Below are positions 1 through 9,769 of a stretch of 34,981 bases of DNA, piece after piece (position 1 is the first letter of the stretch; each line of letters starts with the position of its first letter). Made by a program: the position numbers and the translations under genes. The notes under the pieces are model-generated. The model saw nothing but the letters and a program-made list of their open reading frames with translations. It was not told the origin of the DNA and did not search any database. The stretch spans positions 1 through 34,981 of the forward strand of contig LNEO01000253.1 in assembly GCA_001465015.1 (NCBI GenBank), given 5' to 3'. The DNA comes from Deltaproteobacteria bacterium Ga0077539. GTDB lineage: Bacteria; Myxococcota_A; Polyangia; Polyangiales; Ga0077539.

Positions 1-38
1 AAGCGCACCTTTCGCCGTGAGTCTTCGAACGGCGCCCA

Positions 39-62
39 GCACGGGGTTTGTTAACCCCGTGC
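39..62. terminator. Perfect 10-bp hairpin, terminator-like
   Basis: The arms GCACGGGGTT (39-48) and AACCCCGTGC (53-62) are exact reverse complements around a 4-base TGTT loop. A short T-rich stretch (CCTCTTTT) follows about 10 bases downstream on the plus strand, not directly after the stem, so a classical intrinsic terminator is only partly matched. It could end a plus-strand gene lying before the window, or the minus-strand run that stops at 323. The structure is seen directly; its role is inferred. Confidence 0.5.
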
Positions 63-90
63 GAGACACACCTCTTTTCAAGGGAGCCCG

Positions 91-216
91 TTGCCCGTTG
101 CCCGTTGCCCGTTGCCCGCTGCCCGTCGCCCATCGCTCGCCGCTCGCCGCCCGTCGCTCATCGCTCGTCGTTCGTCGCTCGTTGCCCGTCGCCCGCTGCT
201 CGTTGCCCGTCGCTCT
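91..216. repeat. Degenerate heptanucleotide tandem repeat, 18 units
   Basis: Eighteen consecutive 7-base units fit the consensus YYGYYCR: TTGCCCG four times, then CTGCCCG, TCGCCCA, TCGCTCG, CCGCTCG and so on. The third base G and sixth base C are invariant, and apart from the final base of the last unit every difference between units is a transition. The period is not a multiple of three, so reading frames across it merely cycle through Ala/Arg/Pro/Ser/Val/Leu strings and are not genes. The rest of 1-322 contains the hairpin at 39-62 and no gene I can support. Confidence 0.85.
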
Positions 217-322
217 GTCGTCCCGCCTTTGGCGGAGACGTCGTCGCGAGCTTGCGCGACCCCATGCGCGGCACTCTCTGCTCCCGCGCCGATGCTCCTC
301 GCGCCCCGATCGGGCATCGGGT

Positions 323-490
323 CTACCGGCTGGGCTTGTCGCTGGGCGGCGTCGCGCTCACGCTCGACTGCTTCTCGCGGCACTTGCAGCGCGCGTCCTT
401 GGGGACGTGCGCGAGCACCTGCTCGATGTGCGCTCCACAGCCTCGATAGGTGGGCTTGTTGCAGTTCGGGCAAACGGCGGCTGTGCACAT
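323..490 (-). CDS. Small Cys-rich putative zinc-binding protein (55 aa)
   Basis: This 55-residue protein starts MCTAAVCPNCNKPTYRGCG and contains CxxC (PNC), GCGAHIEQVL and VPKDARCKC. The spacing of Cys and His suggests a small metal-binding knuckle. Short proteins with the pattern CPxCxKxTxxGCGxHxxxVxxxVPxxxxCxC occur in many bacteria without a defined function; that recollection is from general knowledge. The start at 490 is chosen because AGGAGG lies 10 bases upstream and the conserved part begins there. Longer in-frame versions add Arg/Ala-rich sequence of no recognisable character. It sits 112 bases downstream of selO on the same strand and may share its transcript. The last 12 residues are Ser/Pro-rich and probably disordered. 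Confidence 0.75.
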   Translation of the reverse strand: MCTAAVCPNCNKPTYRGCGAHIEQVLAHVPKDARCKCREKQSSVSATPPSDKPSR

Positions 491-500
491 GGCGGGACAT

Positions 501-506
501 CCTCCT
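501..506 (-). promoter_or_regulatory. Shine-Dalgarno AGGAGG of the 55-aa gene
   Basis: The plus-strand CCTCCT is AGGAGG on the minus strand. It sits 10 bases before the ATG at 490. A second ATG at 500-498 abuts the site directly and is in another frame, so it is not a usable start. This site fixes the start of the small Cys-rich gene. Confidence 0.6.
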
Positions 507-602
507 GAAGTGGTTTCGATGCGCGCTGCGGCGCTCTCGTGCCCCATCAGAGCCACCGACGCGCGGGTTGGGTTCGCGAGCCGCGCTCGAGCCCCACCGG
601 CG

Positions 603-2201
603 CTACGAGCTGCACGAGAGCATCGAGCAGCCCGCTTTCTGCCGGGCCCAGTCGGGGCGCTTCTCGGCGAAGGCCTCACGTCCGGGCTGCTCTTCGTACG
701 GCCGACGCGAGACGTCGAGCAGCTCTTCGAGCGCGCCGACGTCGCCCTTCGCGACGCGGTCGATCACCTGCTGAACGATGTAGTTGCGCGGGATGTACAC
801 GGGGTTTTCTGCGTTCATGCGCGACGCGCGCTCGTCCGCTCCGACGCCTTCGGTCCCGACGCGCTCGCCGTACCTTCGAAGCCATGCCTCGAATCGCGCG
901 CGGACCAGCTCGTTGTCGAGCGGGTGCGCCTCGGTCTGCTTGTAAAACGCGTGCTCGATCGCCGCGCGGTGATGCGCCCACGGCGTCGATGGATCCTCGG
1001 CGCGCACCTTCGCGAGCGCGCGGTAGAAGATGGTCGGGTCCACCTCGGCGCTCGTGAGCGCCTCCAAGAGCGCGTCGATCAACGCGGCGTCTTGTTGCTT
1101 GTCGATCTCGTCCCAGCGCGCGGTGAGGCCGAGCTTTCGCAGCATCATCTCGTGGTGCTTCTTCGCGAAGAGCGCGGGCCAACGATCGATGGTCGACTGG
1201 AGCGACGCGACGTCGTCGACGAGGAAGGTCAGCGCGTTGCCGAGCTGCGCGAGGTTCCACTGAGCGATGCGCGGCTGATTGCCGAAGCGGTAGCGGCGGC
1301 CTTGCGCGTCGGTGGTGTTCGGCGTCCATCCCGGATCGAAGGGCCCGTAGTCGATCGTGAGCCCGAGGATGGACATGTTGTCGGTGTTCATCACACCGTG
1401 CACGAAGCCGACGCGCATCCAGTGCGTCACCATGGTTGCGGTGCGCTCGGCCACCTCGTCGAAGAGCCGCGCGACCTGCTCTTGCAGCGGTAGCCCCTCG
1501 AATTGCGGATAGAGCGTCGAGACTGTGTACCGAAAGAGCTTCTCGAGCGTCGCGCGGTCGTCGCGCGACGCGTGGATCTCGAAGTGTCCGAAGCGCACAA
1601 ACGACGGCGCGACCCGACACGTGATGGCGCCCGGCTCGAGCTCGGCGTTTCCGTCGTAGAACATGTCGCGCTCGACGCCGTCTCCCGTCAGAACCAGCGA
1701 GAGGGCGCGGGTCGTGGGGACGCCGAGGTGGTGCATCGCCTCCGAGCAGACGAGCTCGCGCAGCGACGAGCGGAGGACCGCGCGCCCGTCGGCTCGGCGA
1801 GAGTACGGCGTGGGGCCTGCTCCTTTGAGCTGCACTTCCCAGCGCTGTCCGCGGCGGTTTTCGACCTCGCCGAGGGTGATCGCGCGGCCGTCGCCGAGCT
1901 GGCTCGCCCAGTTTCCAAACTGATGGCCGCCGTAGCAGGCTGCGTAGGGTTTCATGCCGGAAACCACGCGGTTTCCTGCGAGCACGTGGGCCAGCTCGTC
2001 GGTGGGCTTCGGGTCTAGGTCGAGCAGCGCGCAGACTTCGGGGACGAGCGCGAGGAGCTTCGGCGACGACACGGGCGTCGGCGCGACGCGCGAGTAGACC
2101 GCGCCAGTCACGAGCCGTGTGCGAATGTCGTCGCGCGGGTCCGCGGGCAGCGAGTCGACGAACCGCGAGCGATACGAGAGCGAGTCGATCGATTGGGTCA
2201 T
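603..2201 (-). CDS. selO: Protein adenylyltransferase SelO (YdiU/UPF0061 family)
   Basis: This 532-residue protein matches SelO, a pseudokinase-fold enzyme that transfers AMP from ATP to protein Ser, Thr or Tyr hydroxyls. Visible family motifs include GGHQFGNWASQLGDGRA (91-107), QLKGAGPTPYSR with Lys126, DGRAVLRSSLRE with Arg144, and HGVMNTDNMSILGLTIDYG with Asn275 and the metal-binding Asp284. The C-terminus ends in GCSMLSCSS, keeping the Cys pair characteristic of the family, where eukaryotic homologues have selenocysteine. The length is slightly above the usual 480-520. The start at 2201 (MTQSIDSLSY) is chosen because homology begins there; an upstream ATG at 2366 would add 55 non-conserved residues. 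No strong Shine-Dalgarno is visible. SelO is linked in other organisms to redox stress and protein glutathionylation. Confidence 0.95.
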   Translation of the reverse strand: MTQSIDSLSYRSRFVDSLPADPRDDIRTRLVTGAVYSRVAPTPVSSPKLLALVPEVCALLDLDPKPTDELAHVLAGNRVVSGMKPYAACYGGHQFGNWASQLGDGRAITLGEVENRRGQRWEVQLKGAGPTPYSRRADGRAVLRSSLRELVCSEAMHHLGVPTTRALSLVLTGDGVERDMFYDGNAELEPGAITCRVAPSFVRFGHFEIHASRDDRATLEKLFRYTVSTLYPQFEGLPLQEQVARLFDEVAERTATMVTHWMRVGFVHGVMNTDNMSILGLTIDYGPFDPGWTPNTTDAQGRRYRFGNQPRIAQWNLAQLGNALTFLVDDVASLQSTIDRWPALFAKKHHEMMLRKLGLTARWDEIDKQQDAALIDALLEALTSAEVDPTIFYRALAKVRAEDPSTPWAHHRAAIEHAFYKQTEAHPLDNELVRARFEAWLRRYGERVGTEGVGADERASRMNAENPVYIPRNYIVQQVIDRVAKGDVGALEELLDVSRRPYEEQPGREAFAEKRPDWARQKAGCSMLSCSS

Positions 2202-2405
2202 AGGAAACGAGGTGAGGAGTGGGGCCACAGGTTGCCGCCGCGCGCAATGCACAGGCACCGACGATTCTGGCGCGCGCGCCGTCTCGTGGCAGGGGGGCAA
2301 TGGCTCGGTAAATTCTGTGGTGTCGTCCTCGACAATCCCGAATCGTGCTCGCCGGGTGACGGGCACGGCTCGGCCTCGTCATGTTCGTCGCGCCACGCTG
2401 CGTGC

Positions 2406-4232
2406 TCACTCGGTGCAGCGAGCAGCGGCGGCGGGGAGCGCGTCGCTCCAACGAGCGTTGGCAGCGACGGTTCCGGTCACGAGCGCGCGCTGGGGGTCGA
2501 GCGCGAGCTGCGGCGCTCCCGGGCGGCGTAGCGCTTCGGACGCGCGGACGGCGGCGTCGTGACCGAGCAGCGAGAGCTCGTCTGGGCTCTCGCCGAAGCG
2601 GGCGCACCACGCGCGGAGCGTCGCTTGAAAACCTGGGCCTGCGCGCACTCCGACCCAGGGTCCGGGCGTCCGCGCGTCGCTCGGCGATCCCTGTCCCGCG
2701 CCGGGGTCATCGGGGGATGCTGTGAAATCATGCATCGCGGAGCGCGCGTCGAGCACCCAGCGCGAGCTCGCGGCGCGCGTACGAACGGCGCGCGCGATCG
2801 CGAGGCGCGCCTCGCGTCCGACGTCGCCGACGAACACGAGCGTGACGCCGTCGCGCCGAGGAACGCTCGTCCCCTCGAAGATCGCGTGCGACGCGCTGAC
2901 GCCGAGCTGAAGGAGGCCGTCTTCGGTGGCCTCCGCGAGGGGATCGGCGCTGAGCGGCGCGACGACGAGGGCGCGCGGCGAGCGACCGTTGGTGACGACC
3001 GCGTGCGCGATGGCCTCGGCGCGGTCCGCGGTGGACGGCGCCGCGGCGCGGATGAACGTCCCTGTCGACTCGATCGCCGGCGGAACCGCGAGCAAAAACA
3101 GAGGCACAGAGAGGCTCTGGGCGCGGATCGCCGCGGGCCCGGCGAACTCGTCGCGGGTCGGTCCGATGATCGCGCGCGCGCCCTGCGCGAAGAGCCTGTC
3201 GATCGCGGCGGCGGTCTGCGACGGGTCTGTTCCTTCGTCTTCGAGCGCGATGCGAATGCTGGCGATGCGCTCGAGCGCGAGCTGAGCGCCGCGCAGCACG
3301 CTCGTCCCGATGGTCGCGCGGGGGCCCGACAGAGGGATGACGAGGCCCACGACGGACGCGTTGGAGAGAGCGTTCGACGGCGAGCTCTGCGTCGCGCGGT
3401 CGTCGGGCAGGTCGACGAGCCACCGCAGATACCGCGGAACATCATTGAGACCGCGCGCGACGTCGAGCAGCCTGAGCGCGAGCGGCCTGCGCAAGACCGA
3501 CCCGGTCTCCGACGCGTCGATCGCGTCTGTGAGGGCGCGCGCGTCGGCCGTGCGCTGCGCGAGCTGTTCGATCATCGTGACGCGCGCCCGTGGGTCTTCG
3601 CAGCGCAATCCAGTGCGAACCCAGGGCGTTCCGCCGTTCTCGGCGTGCTCGATCGTCGCGAGGGTGCGCGCGATCGTCCGCAGCGCGACCGAAGGGTCGG
3701 TCTCGATCGCCGCGGTCTCTGCGAGCGCGCAGGCCATCTCGACGGTCTCTGCGGCGTCGGGGCGCGTGCGCTCGAGCGCCCCGAGGAGTCGTCGTGCGTC
3801 GACGAGGTGCGCGCGGTGATCGTCGGTGTTTCGCGCGCGGGCGGCGTCGCGAGCGTCGAGCACGCCGTGGGCGATGTCGCGCTGCGCGATCAGGTCGGGG
3901 TCTGCCCGAGCGTCGATTCGAGCGAGCTCGACGCGCGCTCGATCGAGGTCGTCCCGAGCGACGAGGACACGCACGAGCAACACGCGAGCGGCTTGCGCGA
4001 GCGGCTCGGTCCCGTGGGACCGAAGGGCGTCTCGCAGCGCTTGCTCTGCTGCCGCGAGCGACCGGGGGGTGCCTTCGAACGCCAGGCGCTGCCCCTGCGC
4101 GAGCGCGCGATCGAAGGTTACGTCACGGCTCACGAGCGCGAGCGGCCGCGTCGCTGTCGCCGACGGTCGACAGGCTGCAGCGAACATCGTGGAGAAGAGT
4201 ATTGCGCTCGGCGCGAGCGCTCGGGGCTGCAT
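2406..4232 (-). CDS. Lipoprotein with periplasmic-binding-protein type I fold
   Basis: This 608-residue protein begins with a lipoprotein signal peptide ending in the lipobox FAAAC (Cys21). Residues 35-280 are Ala/Arg/Leu-rich helices, possibly TPR-like, with paired-helix spacing. From about 294 (VVGLVIPLSGPRATIGTSVL) to the end it looks like a type I periplasmic-binding domain: beta-strand, SGP, GAQLALERI, then ARAIIGPTRDEF. The two-part layout resembles LpoA-type penicillin-binding-protein activators, and the second part also resembles branched-chain amino acid receptors (Peripla_BP_6). I cannot separate these from sequence alone. The start at 4232 is the only Met giving a signal peptide. 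It lies 17 bases downstream of the M14 peptidase stop, suggesting cotranscription, perhaps pairing peptide cleavage with peptide or cell-wall sensing. Confidence 0.75.
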   Translation of the reverse strand: MQPRALAPSAILFSTMFAAACRPSATATRPLALVSRDVTFDRALAQGQRLAFEGTPRSLAAAEQALRDALRSHGTEPLAQAARVLLVRVLVARDDLDRARVELARIDARADPDLIAQRDIAHGVLDARDAARARNTDDHRAHLVDARRLLGALERTRPDAAETVEMACALAETAAIETDPSVALRTIARTLATIEHAENGGTPWVRTGLRCEDPRARVTMIEQLAQRTADARALTDAIDASETGSVLRRPLALRLLDVARGLNDVPRYLRWLVDLPDDRATQSSPSNALSNASVVGLVIPLSGPRATIGTSVLRGAQLALERIASIRIALEDEGTDPSQTAAAIDRLFAQGARAIIGPTRDEFAGPAAIRAQSLSVPLFLLAVPPAIESTGTFIRAAAPSTADRAEAIAHAVVTNGRSPRALVVAPLSADPLAEATEDGLLQLGVSASHAIFEGTSVPRRDGVTLVFVGDVGREARLAIARAVRTRAASSRWVLDARSAMHDFTASPDDPGAGQGSPSDARTPGPWVGVRAGPGFQATLRAWCARFGESPDELSLLGHDAAVRASEALRRPGAPQLALDPQRALVTGTVAANARWSDALPAAAARCTE

Positions 4233-4249
4233 GGTCGCTCGTCGGTGGG

Positions 4250-6010
4250 CTACGTCGAAGGAGGGATGCTCGCGCCCGCGCCGTCGAGCGTCACTGTCCT
4301 CGACACGCTGCCTGTGCGACAGCTCTCGACGCGGATCTCGACGGTTCCGGTGCCTCGGACGATCCAGCATGCTTCGCGGCGCGAGACGCTTCCTCGCGAG
4401 CGCTGGAAGAAGAGCGCGAACGCGCCGCCGAATCGACCGCGGCCCCAGCCGTCGATGTGCCCTAGGGTCCTGCGGGCTCCCTTGGGATCGACGAGGTGCG
4501 CGCCGTTGTGTCCTGTCGCGACCACGGTGGGCGGCTCGTTGAAGGGAAGCGCCCTGGCGGACTCGAGGATGTTGGTCGGGAGGTAGCCTTCGTTGGCGAT
4601 GATCGCGGTGACGCGAAATACGTTCTGCCCGAGGGGCTCGACGGTCACTTCGGGGATCGAGAGTCGCGGGCTCATCGCCGCGAGGCGCAAGAAGAACGCG
4701 CTCTGCCGGGCGCATAGCTCGCGCAGCTGTTCGAGCGGCGGATTGCTCATCCCGACGCGCGGGTCGACGCCGCCGGCTTCGACGCGACCGAGCTGCGGGT
4801 GTTCGATGGGACGCCAGGGGCGGACGATGCGCGATTGATTTTGTGTGCGGTCCCACGCGCCGAGCGCCTCGAGCTCGGTGCGCGTCAGCATCGTGTAGTG
4901 ATCGACGAACGGTTTCTTCCGGGGAAATCCCAGCTGCGCGAAGAGGTCCCACAGCTCGCAGACCAGGGCGATCGAGCCGCGATGGTGGTAGGCGTAGTCC
5001 GCGAGCGCGCCGTGCAGCGGCTTCTCGGGCTCGTAGGTAAACTCTTCGAAGCCCGAGACCGTGGGGTATCCGCCGTGGTCTTCGCCCCACTGCGCGACCT
5101 GGCGAAACACCGCGAGGTCAAAGGGGTTCATCTTGCGGTCGGGCGCGTTGCCGAGGGGGCGGATGTAGCAGCCGCCGAAGGTGTGGAGGTTGAGCCAGGC
5201 GAAGATGGTCGGCTCTTTGGTGACGAACTCGACGACGGCGCGGGCCTCGGGCTCGCTCGTGGGATAGACGCCAGCGCCTTCTTGCTCGGGCTCTGCGGCC
5301 CAGGTCCAAGGGAAGTTGCGGTTGAGGTCCGTGTCGTTGTCGCCCAGAAAATAGGGGTCGGGGATCGTGTGTCCGTCCCAGTCTTCGATCACGCCCTCGG
5401 GGTAGATCTTGTAGAAGGGGCCGACGTCTTCGAGCTCGCGCGGGAGCATGAGCCCGCGGATTTCGCGGGACTCTACGAACTCGCCGGTGGGGTCCTCTTT
5501 TCGGAGCAAGAGGGCGAGGCCGTCGCCGTCCATGTCACGAGAGAGCCATCGTGGGCGATGGACCTGGGGACGTCGGTCTCGCGGGTTCGATCGCACGTAG
5601 CGACCGGTGCTGAGCACGGCTTCGGCGCCGTCAGGGCTCATGCGAGGAAGGACGTATACGCGCAGGTCGCGCAGCAGGTCGCGCACGTGCGGCGGCAGGG
5701 ACTGCGCGTCGAAGTCCGGCTCTGCGTGGAGGCGGATGAAATCTTCAGCGATGGCGAGGGCCACCGACGATCCGCTGAGCTCGGTGGCGTGCATGTTTCC
5801 GTCGACCCACACCGACGGGCGAGCGCGATTGGGCTCGCGACCGATGGTGAGCAGGGGAAGGGCGCGCCCCTCGATCGAGGTCCCGATCGAATGGACGCGA
5901 ACAAACGCTGGAAACGCCCGGGCCCACGCCTCGAGCTGATCGTTGATCTCCTGGTAGTTCAGGAAGCGCTGTCGAAACGGGTACGCGAGGGCCGAGACGA
6001 GCGAGGTCAT
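4250..6010 (-). CDS. M14 family zinc metallocarboxypeptidase
   Basis: This 586-residue protein carries the complete M14 set. The zinc ligands are His74 and Glu77 in GNMHATE and His276 in LNLHTFGG; the substrate-binding pair is Asn230-Arg231 in DLNRNFPW; the catalytic Glu is Glu352 in CELWD. The catalytic domain covers about residues 15-400. The tail (about 450-580) has beta-strand character (VTVEPLGQNVFRVTAIIANEG) and resembles an accessory beta-sandwich. No signal peptide is visible from the ATG at 6010, so it may be cytoplasmic or exported another way. M14 enzymes remove C-terminal residues from peptides or trim peptidoglycan peptides. It begins 68 bases from the divergent lipoprotein at 6079 and precedes the binding-protein lipoprotein by 17 bases. 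Confidence 0.92.
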   Translation of the reverse strand: MTSLVSALAYPFRQRFLNYQEINDQLEAWARAFPAFVRVHSIGTSIEGRALPLLTIGREPNRARPSVWVDGNMHATELSGSSVALAIAEDFIRLHAEPDFDAQSLPPHVRDLLRDLRVYVLPRMSPDGAEAVLSTGRYVRSNPRDRRPQVHRPRWLSRDMDGDGLALLLRKEDPTGEFVESREIRGLMLPRELEDVGPFYKIYPEGVIEDWDGHTIPDPYFLGDNDTDLNRNFPWTWAAEPEQEGAGVYPTSEPEARAVVEFVTKEPTIFAWLNLHTFGGCYIRPLGNAPDRKMNPFDLAVFRQVAQWGEDHGGYPTVSGFEEFTYEPEKPLHGALADYAYHHRGSIALVCELWDLFAQLGFPRKKPFVDHYTMLTRTELEALGAWDRTQNQSRIVRPWRPIEHPQLGRVEAGGVDPRVGMSNPPLEQLRELCARQSAFFLRLAAMSPRLSIPEVTVEPLGQNVFRVTAIIANEGYLPTNILESARALPFNEPPTVVATGHNGAHLVDPKGARRTLGHIDGWGRGRFGGAFALFFQRSRGSVSRREACWIVRGTGTVEIRVESCRTGSVSRTVTLDGAGASIPPST

Positions 6011-6078
6011 TGCGACGGCGGAGTATAGAGCGGCTCGGGAGTCGGCCGTCTCGCAAGAACAGTGGTATACGCATCGTC

Positions 6079-7605
<1,527 letters not shown>

Positions 7606-7686
7606 CGACAAAATTCGCGGGGGCGAGCAACGTGGGTGTCGTCGGCGCAGATAGCGCTCGTCCCGGCGGAGCTCGTTCTTCAGCGC

Positions 7687-7694
7687 GGGAGGAG
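7687..7694 (+). promoter_or_regulatory. Strong Shine-Dalgarno for the FG-GAP lipoprotein
   Basis: GGGAGGAG lies nine bases before the ATG at 7704 and supports that start. No clear sigma-70 promoter was found in the 98-base gap from 7606 to 7703. Confidence 0.55.
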
Positions 7695-7703
7695 TGATCG
7701 ACG

Positions 7704-9722
7704 ATGGGTGCTTCGAAGCGTGTGTGGTTGCTGTTGGTGTGCCTCGCGGCGATGGGTCTGGCGGGTTGTCCCAGGACGATCACCTGTCCGGCGGGCGAGA
7801 TTCTCGAGAACAACCAGTGCTACGGCGACTGTCGGGTGCGCGCGCCGCCGTGCTGGTCGCCCGAGCGCATGATGGTCGTGCGCGAGGATGGCGGCGTCGG
7901 GGACGGCGCGACCGACGCTTCGGCGGACGCGGACGCGATCGACGTGGTGAGTGATGTTGCGTCGTGCGCGACCGGGCAGACGCTGTGCGCGGGGCGCTGC
8001 GTCGATGTGAGCAGCGATATCGCCCATTGCGGTCGCTGCGGAACGACCTGTCCAGCAGCGGCCGGAGAGCGAGCCCTGTGCGCGATGTCCGTGTGTTCGG
8101 CGGAGTGCTTGCCGGGCTACGAGCGCGTGGGGATGGCGTGCGAGGTGAAGGTTCCCCGGCTGATCGGGCCGATGAGCACGAGCTACGTGTCGAGCCAGCG
8201 CCCGACGCTGCGGTGGGAGGCGCCGATGGGCGTCGATGGGGCAGCGATCGAAGTGTGCGCGGCGCGCGACTGCGCGATGGTGGTTCAGCGAGGAACGGTG
8301 ACGGGCGGAGCGACGAGCTGGCGCGTGCAAACCGCGCTGAGCGCCGGTGTGTACTGGTGGCGCGTGAAGGGCCGCGCGGGCATGGGCGAAGGGACCCGAG
8401 CGAGCGCCGTGTGGGAGTTCGTCGTGGGCGCGAGGGATCGCGCGACGGACACCAACTGGGGGACGTTCAGCGACGTCAACGGCGATGGGTACGGGGATTT
8501 GGTGGTGGGGGATCCTGGTGGCAGTGCCACAACTGGCTCGGTTCAGGTGTTTCGAGGGAGCGCTGCCGGCCCGGTGCTGCCTTCCGCGTGGGGCGTCACG
8601 GGCGCGATGGGGGAGCTCTTCGGCTCGAGCGTCGGAAGTGCGGGCGATGTGAATGGTGACGGGTACGGGGATGTGATCGTGGGTGCCGAGCGTGGCAGAA
8701 ACGCGATGATGGTGACGACCGGCAGCGCGACGATCGTGCTCGGTGGAGAAACGGGGCTCACCTCGATGCGTGTCCAAATCTACGGATCCGCAGAAAATGA
8801 GGAGTTTGGCGCGGCGGTGAGCGCTGCGGGCGATGTGGACGGTGACGGCTACGGCGATGTGATCGTAGGGGCGCCTGGAGCGACGGTGTCCAGCGTTGCT
8901 CGTGTGGGGCGTGTGTACGTGTTTCGCGGCGGGCCGATGGGCATCACGCCGACGCCGTCACGTGTGCTTGAGGGGGCTGGGCGAAATGGCGAGTTTGGCC
9001 GCTCGCTCGCTGGTGCGATCGACGGAGAGGCCGATCGGTTCGGTGATATTGTGATCGGCGCGCCGCTCGCGAACGATGACTCCGAGGGCGAGGCGCGTGT
9101 CGGGTACGTGCGCTATTACCGAGGCGGAATGGCGGGAATCTCAGCGGCGCCCACACGTGAGTGGATGCGGTTGGAAGTGATGGGGGTGCCGCAGGACGGA
9201 GCGCGGTGGGGGGCATCCGTGAGCGGCGCCGGAGACGTCAACGGTGACGGGTACGGTGATTTCGTGTTCGGCGGCGCGGATCCAAACATCAAGCGGTCGG
9301 CGTTTTGGGTCCCGGGAGGACCGAGCGGCGTCGCGATGGTGCCGACGCGGATCGTGACGCCTGGGGCGATGGATGCAAATGTTTCGATCGCGGGCGGTGG
9401 CGCAGATCTGGGCGCCGACGGCTTCGATGACGTGTTCGTTCGTGTCGATGGATTCACTTCCGGCGCCGAGCGCGTCCTGTACCGGTTCAATGGAACCTCG
9501 CTCGGACCTGTACCAATGCCTACCGAGCAGCTAACTTGGGCTCGATTTCAGCCGCTTCACCACGTCGTTTTTTCAGACATTAACCGCGACGACCGCGCCG
9601 ACTTGATCGTTTCCAATACAATTCGTGAGCCGTGCGCGGGTCCCTGTCGATCGGGTACCGCGGTGGCTGTCAGCGGCGGTGCGGGACTGGACATCACAGG
9701 GGCAGGCTATGTTCTTCGGTGA
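7704..9722 (+). CDS. FG-GAP repeat (integrin-alpha-like) lipoprotein
   Basis: This 672-residue protein has a lipoprotein signal MGASKRVWLLLVCLAAMGLAGC (Cys22). A short Cys-rich stretch and an Asp/Ala linker follow, then one eight-cysteine-type module around residues 90-135 (CATGQTLCAGRC, HCGRCGTTC). A fibronectin-like segment (about 150-245, YVSSQRPTLRWEAP, YWWRVKG) comes next. The rest is a beta-propeller with roughly seven FG-GAP calcium loops: DVNGDGYGDLVVGDP, DVNGDGYGDVIVGAE, DVDGDGYGDVIVGAP, a degenerate EADRFGDIVIGAP, DVNGDGYGDFVFGGA, DLGADGFDDVFV and DINRDDRADLIVSN. FG-GAP propellers mediate calcium-dependent extracellular adhesion or ligand binding. The function here is therefore inferred as surface binding. 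Confidence 0.92.
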   Translation: MGASKRVWLLLVCLAAMGLAGCPRTITCPAGEILENNQCYGDCRVRAPPCWSPERMMVVREDGGVGDGATDASADADAIDVVSDVASCATGQTLCAGRCVDVSSDIAHCGRCGTTCPAAAGERALCAMSVCSAECLPGYERVGMACEVKVPRLIGPMSTSYVSSQRPTLRWEAPMGVDGAAIEVCAARDCAMVVQRGTVTGGATSWRVQTALSAGVYWWRVKGRAGMGEGTRASAVWEFVVGARDRATDTNWGTFSDVNGDGYGDLVVGDPGGSATTGSVQVFRGSAAGPVLPSAWGVTGAMGELFGSSVGSAGDVNGDGYGDVIVGAERGRNAMMVTTGSATIVLGGETGLTSMRVQIYGSAENEEFGAAVSAAGDVDGDGYGDVIVGAPGATVSSVARVGRVYVFRGGPMGITPTPSRVLEGAGRNGEFGRSLAGAIDGEADRFGDIVIGAPLANDDSEGEARVGYVRYYRGGMAGISAAPTREWMRLEVMGVPQDGARWGASVSGAGDVNGDGYGDFVFGGADPNIKRSAFWVPGGPSGVAMVPTRIVTPGAMDANVSIAGGGADLGADGFDDVFVRVDGFTSGAERVLYRFNGTSLGPVPMPTEQLTWARFQPLHHVVFSDINRDDRADLIVSNTIREPCAGPCRSGTAVAVSGGAGLDITGAGYVLR

Positions 9723-9769
9723 GCGACGGAAGCTTGCGCGCCTGCGTAGCTTGGGTGGACAATCCTTGC

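Noticed and set aside
91..216. CRISPR-like array
   Set aside because: Units are 7 bp with no spacers, so it is a simple tandem repeat.
2559..4586. Plus-strand open frame opposite the binding-protein lipoprotein
   Set aside because: Arg-rich shadow without motifs; the minus frame has a lipobox and a recognisable fold.
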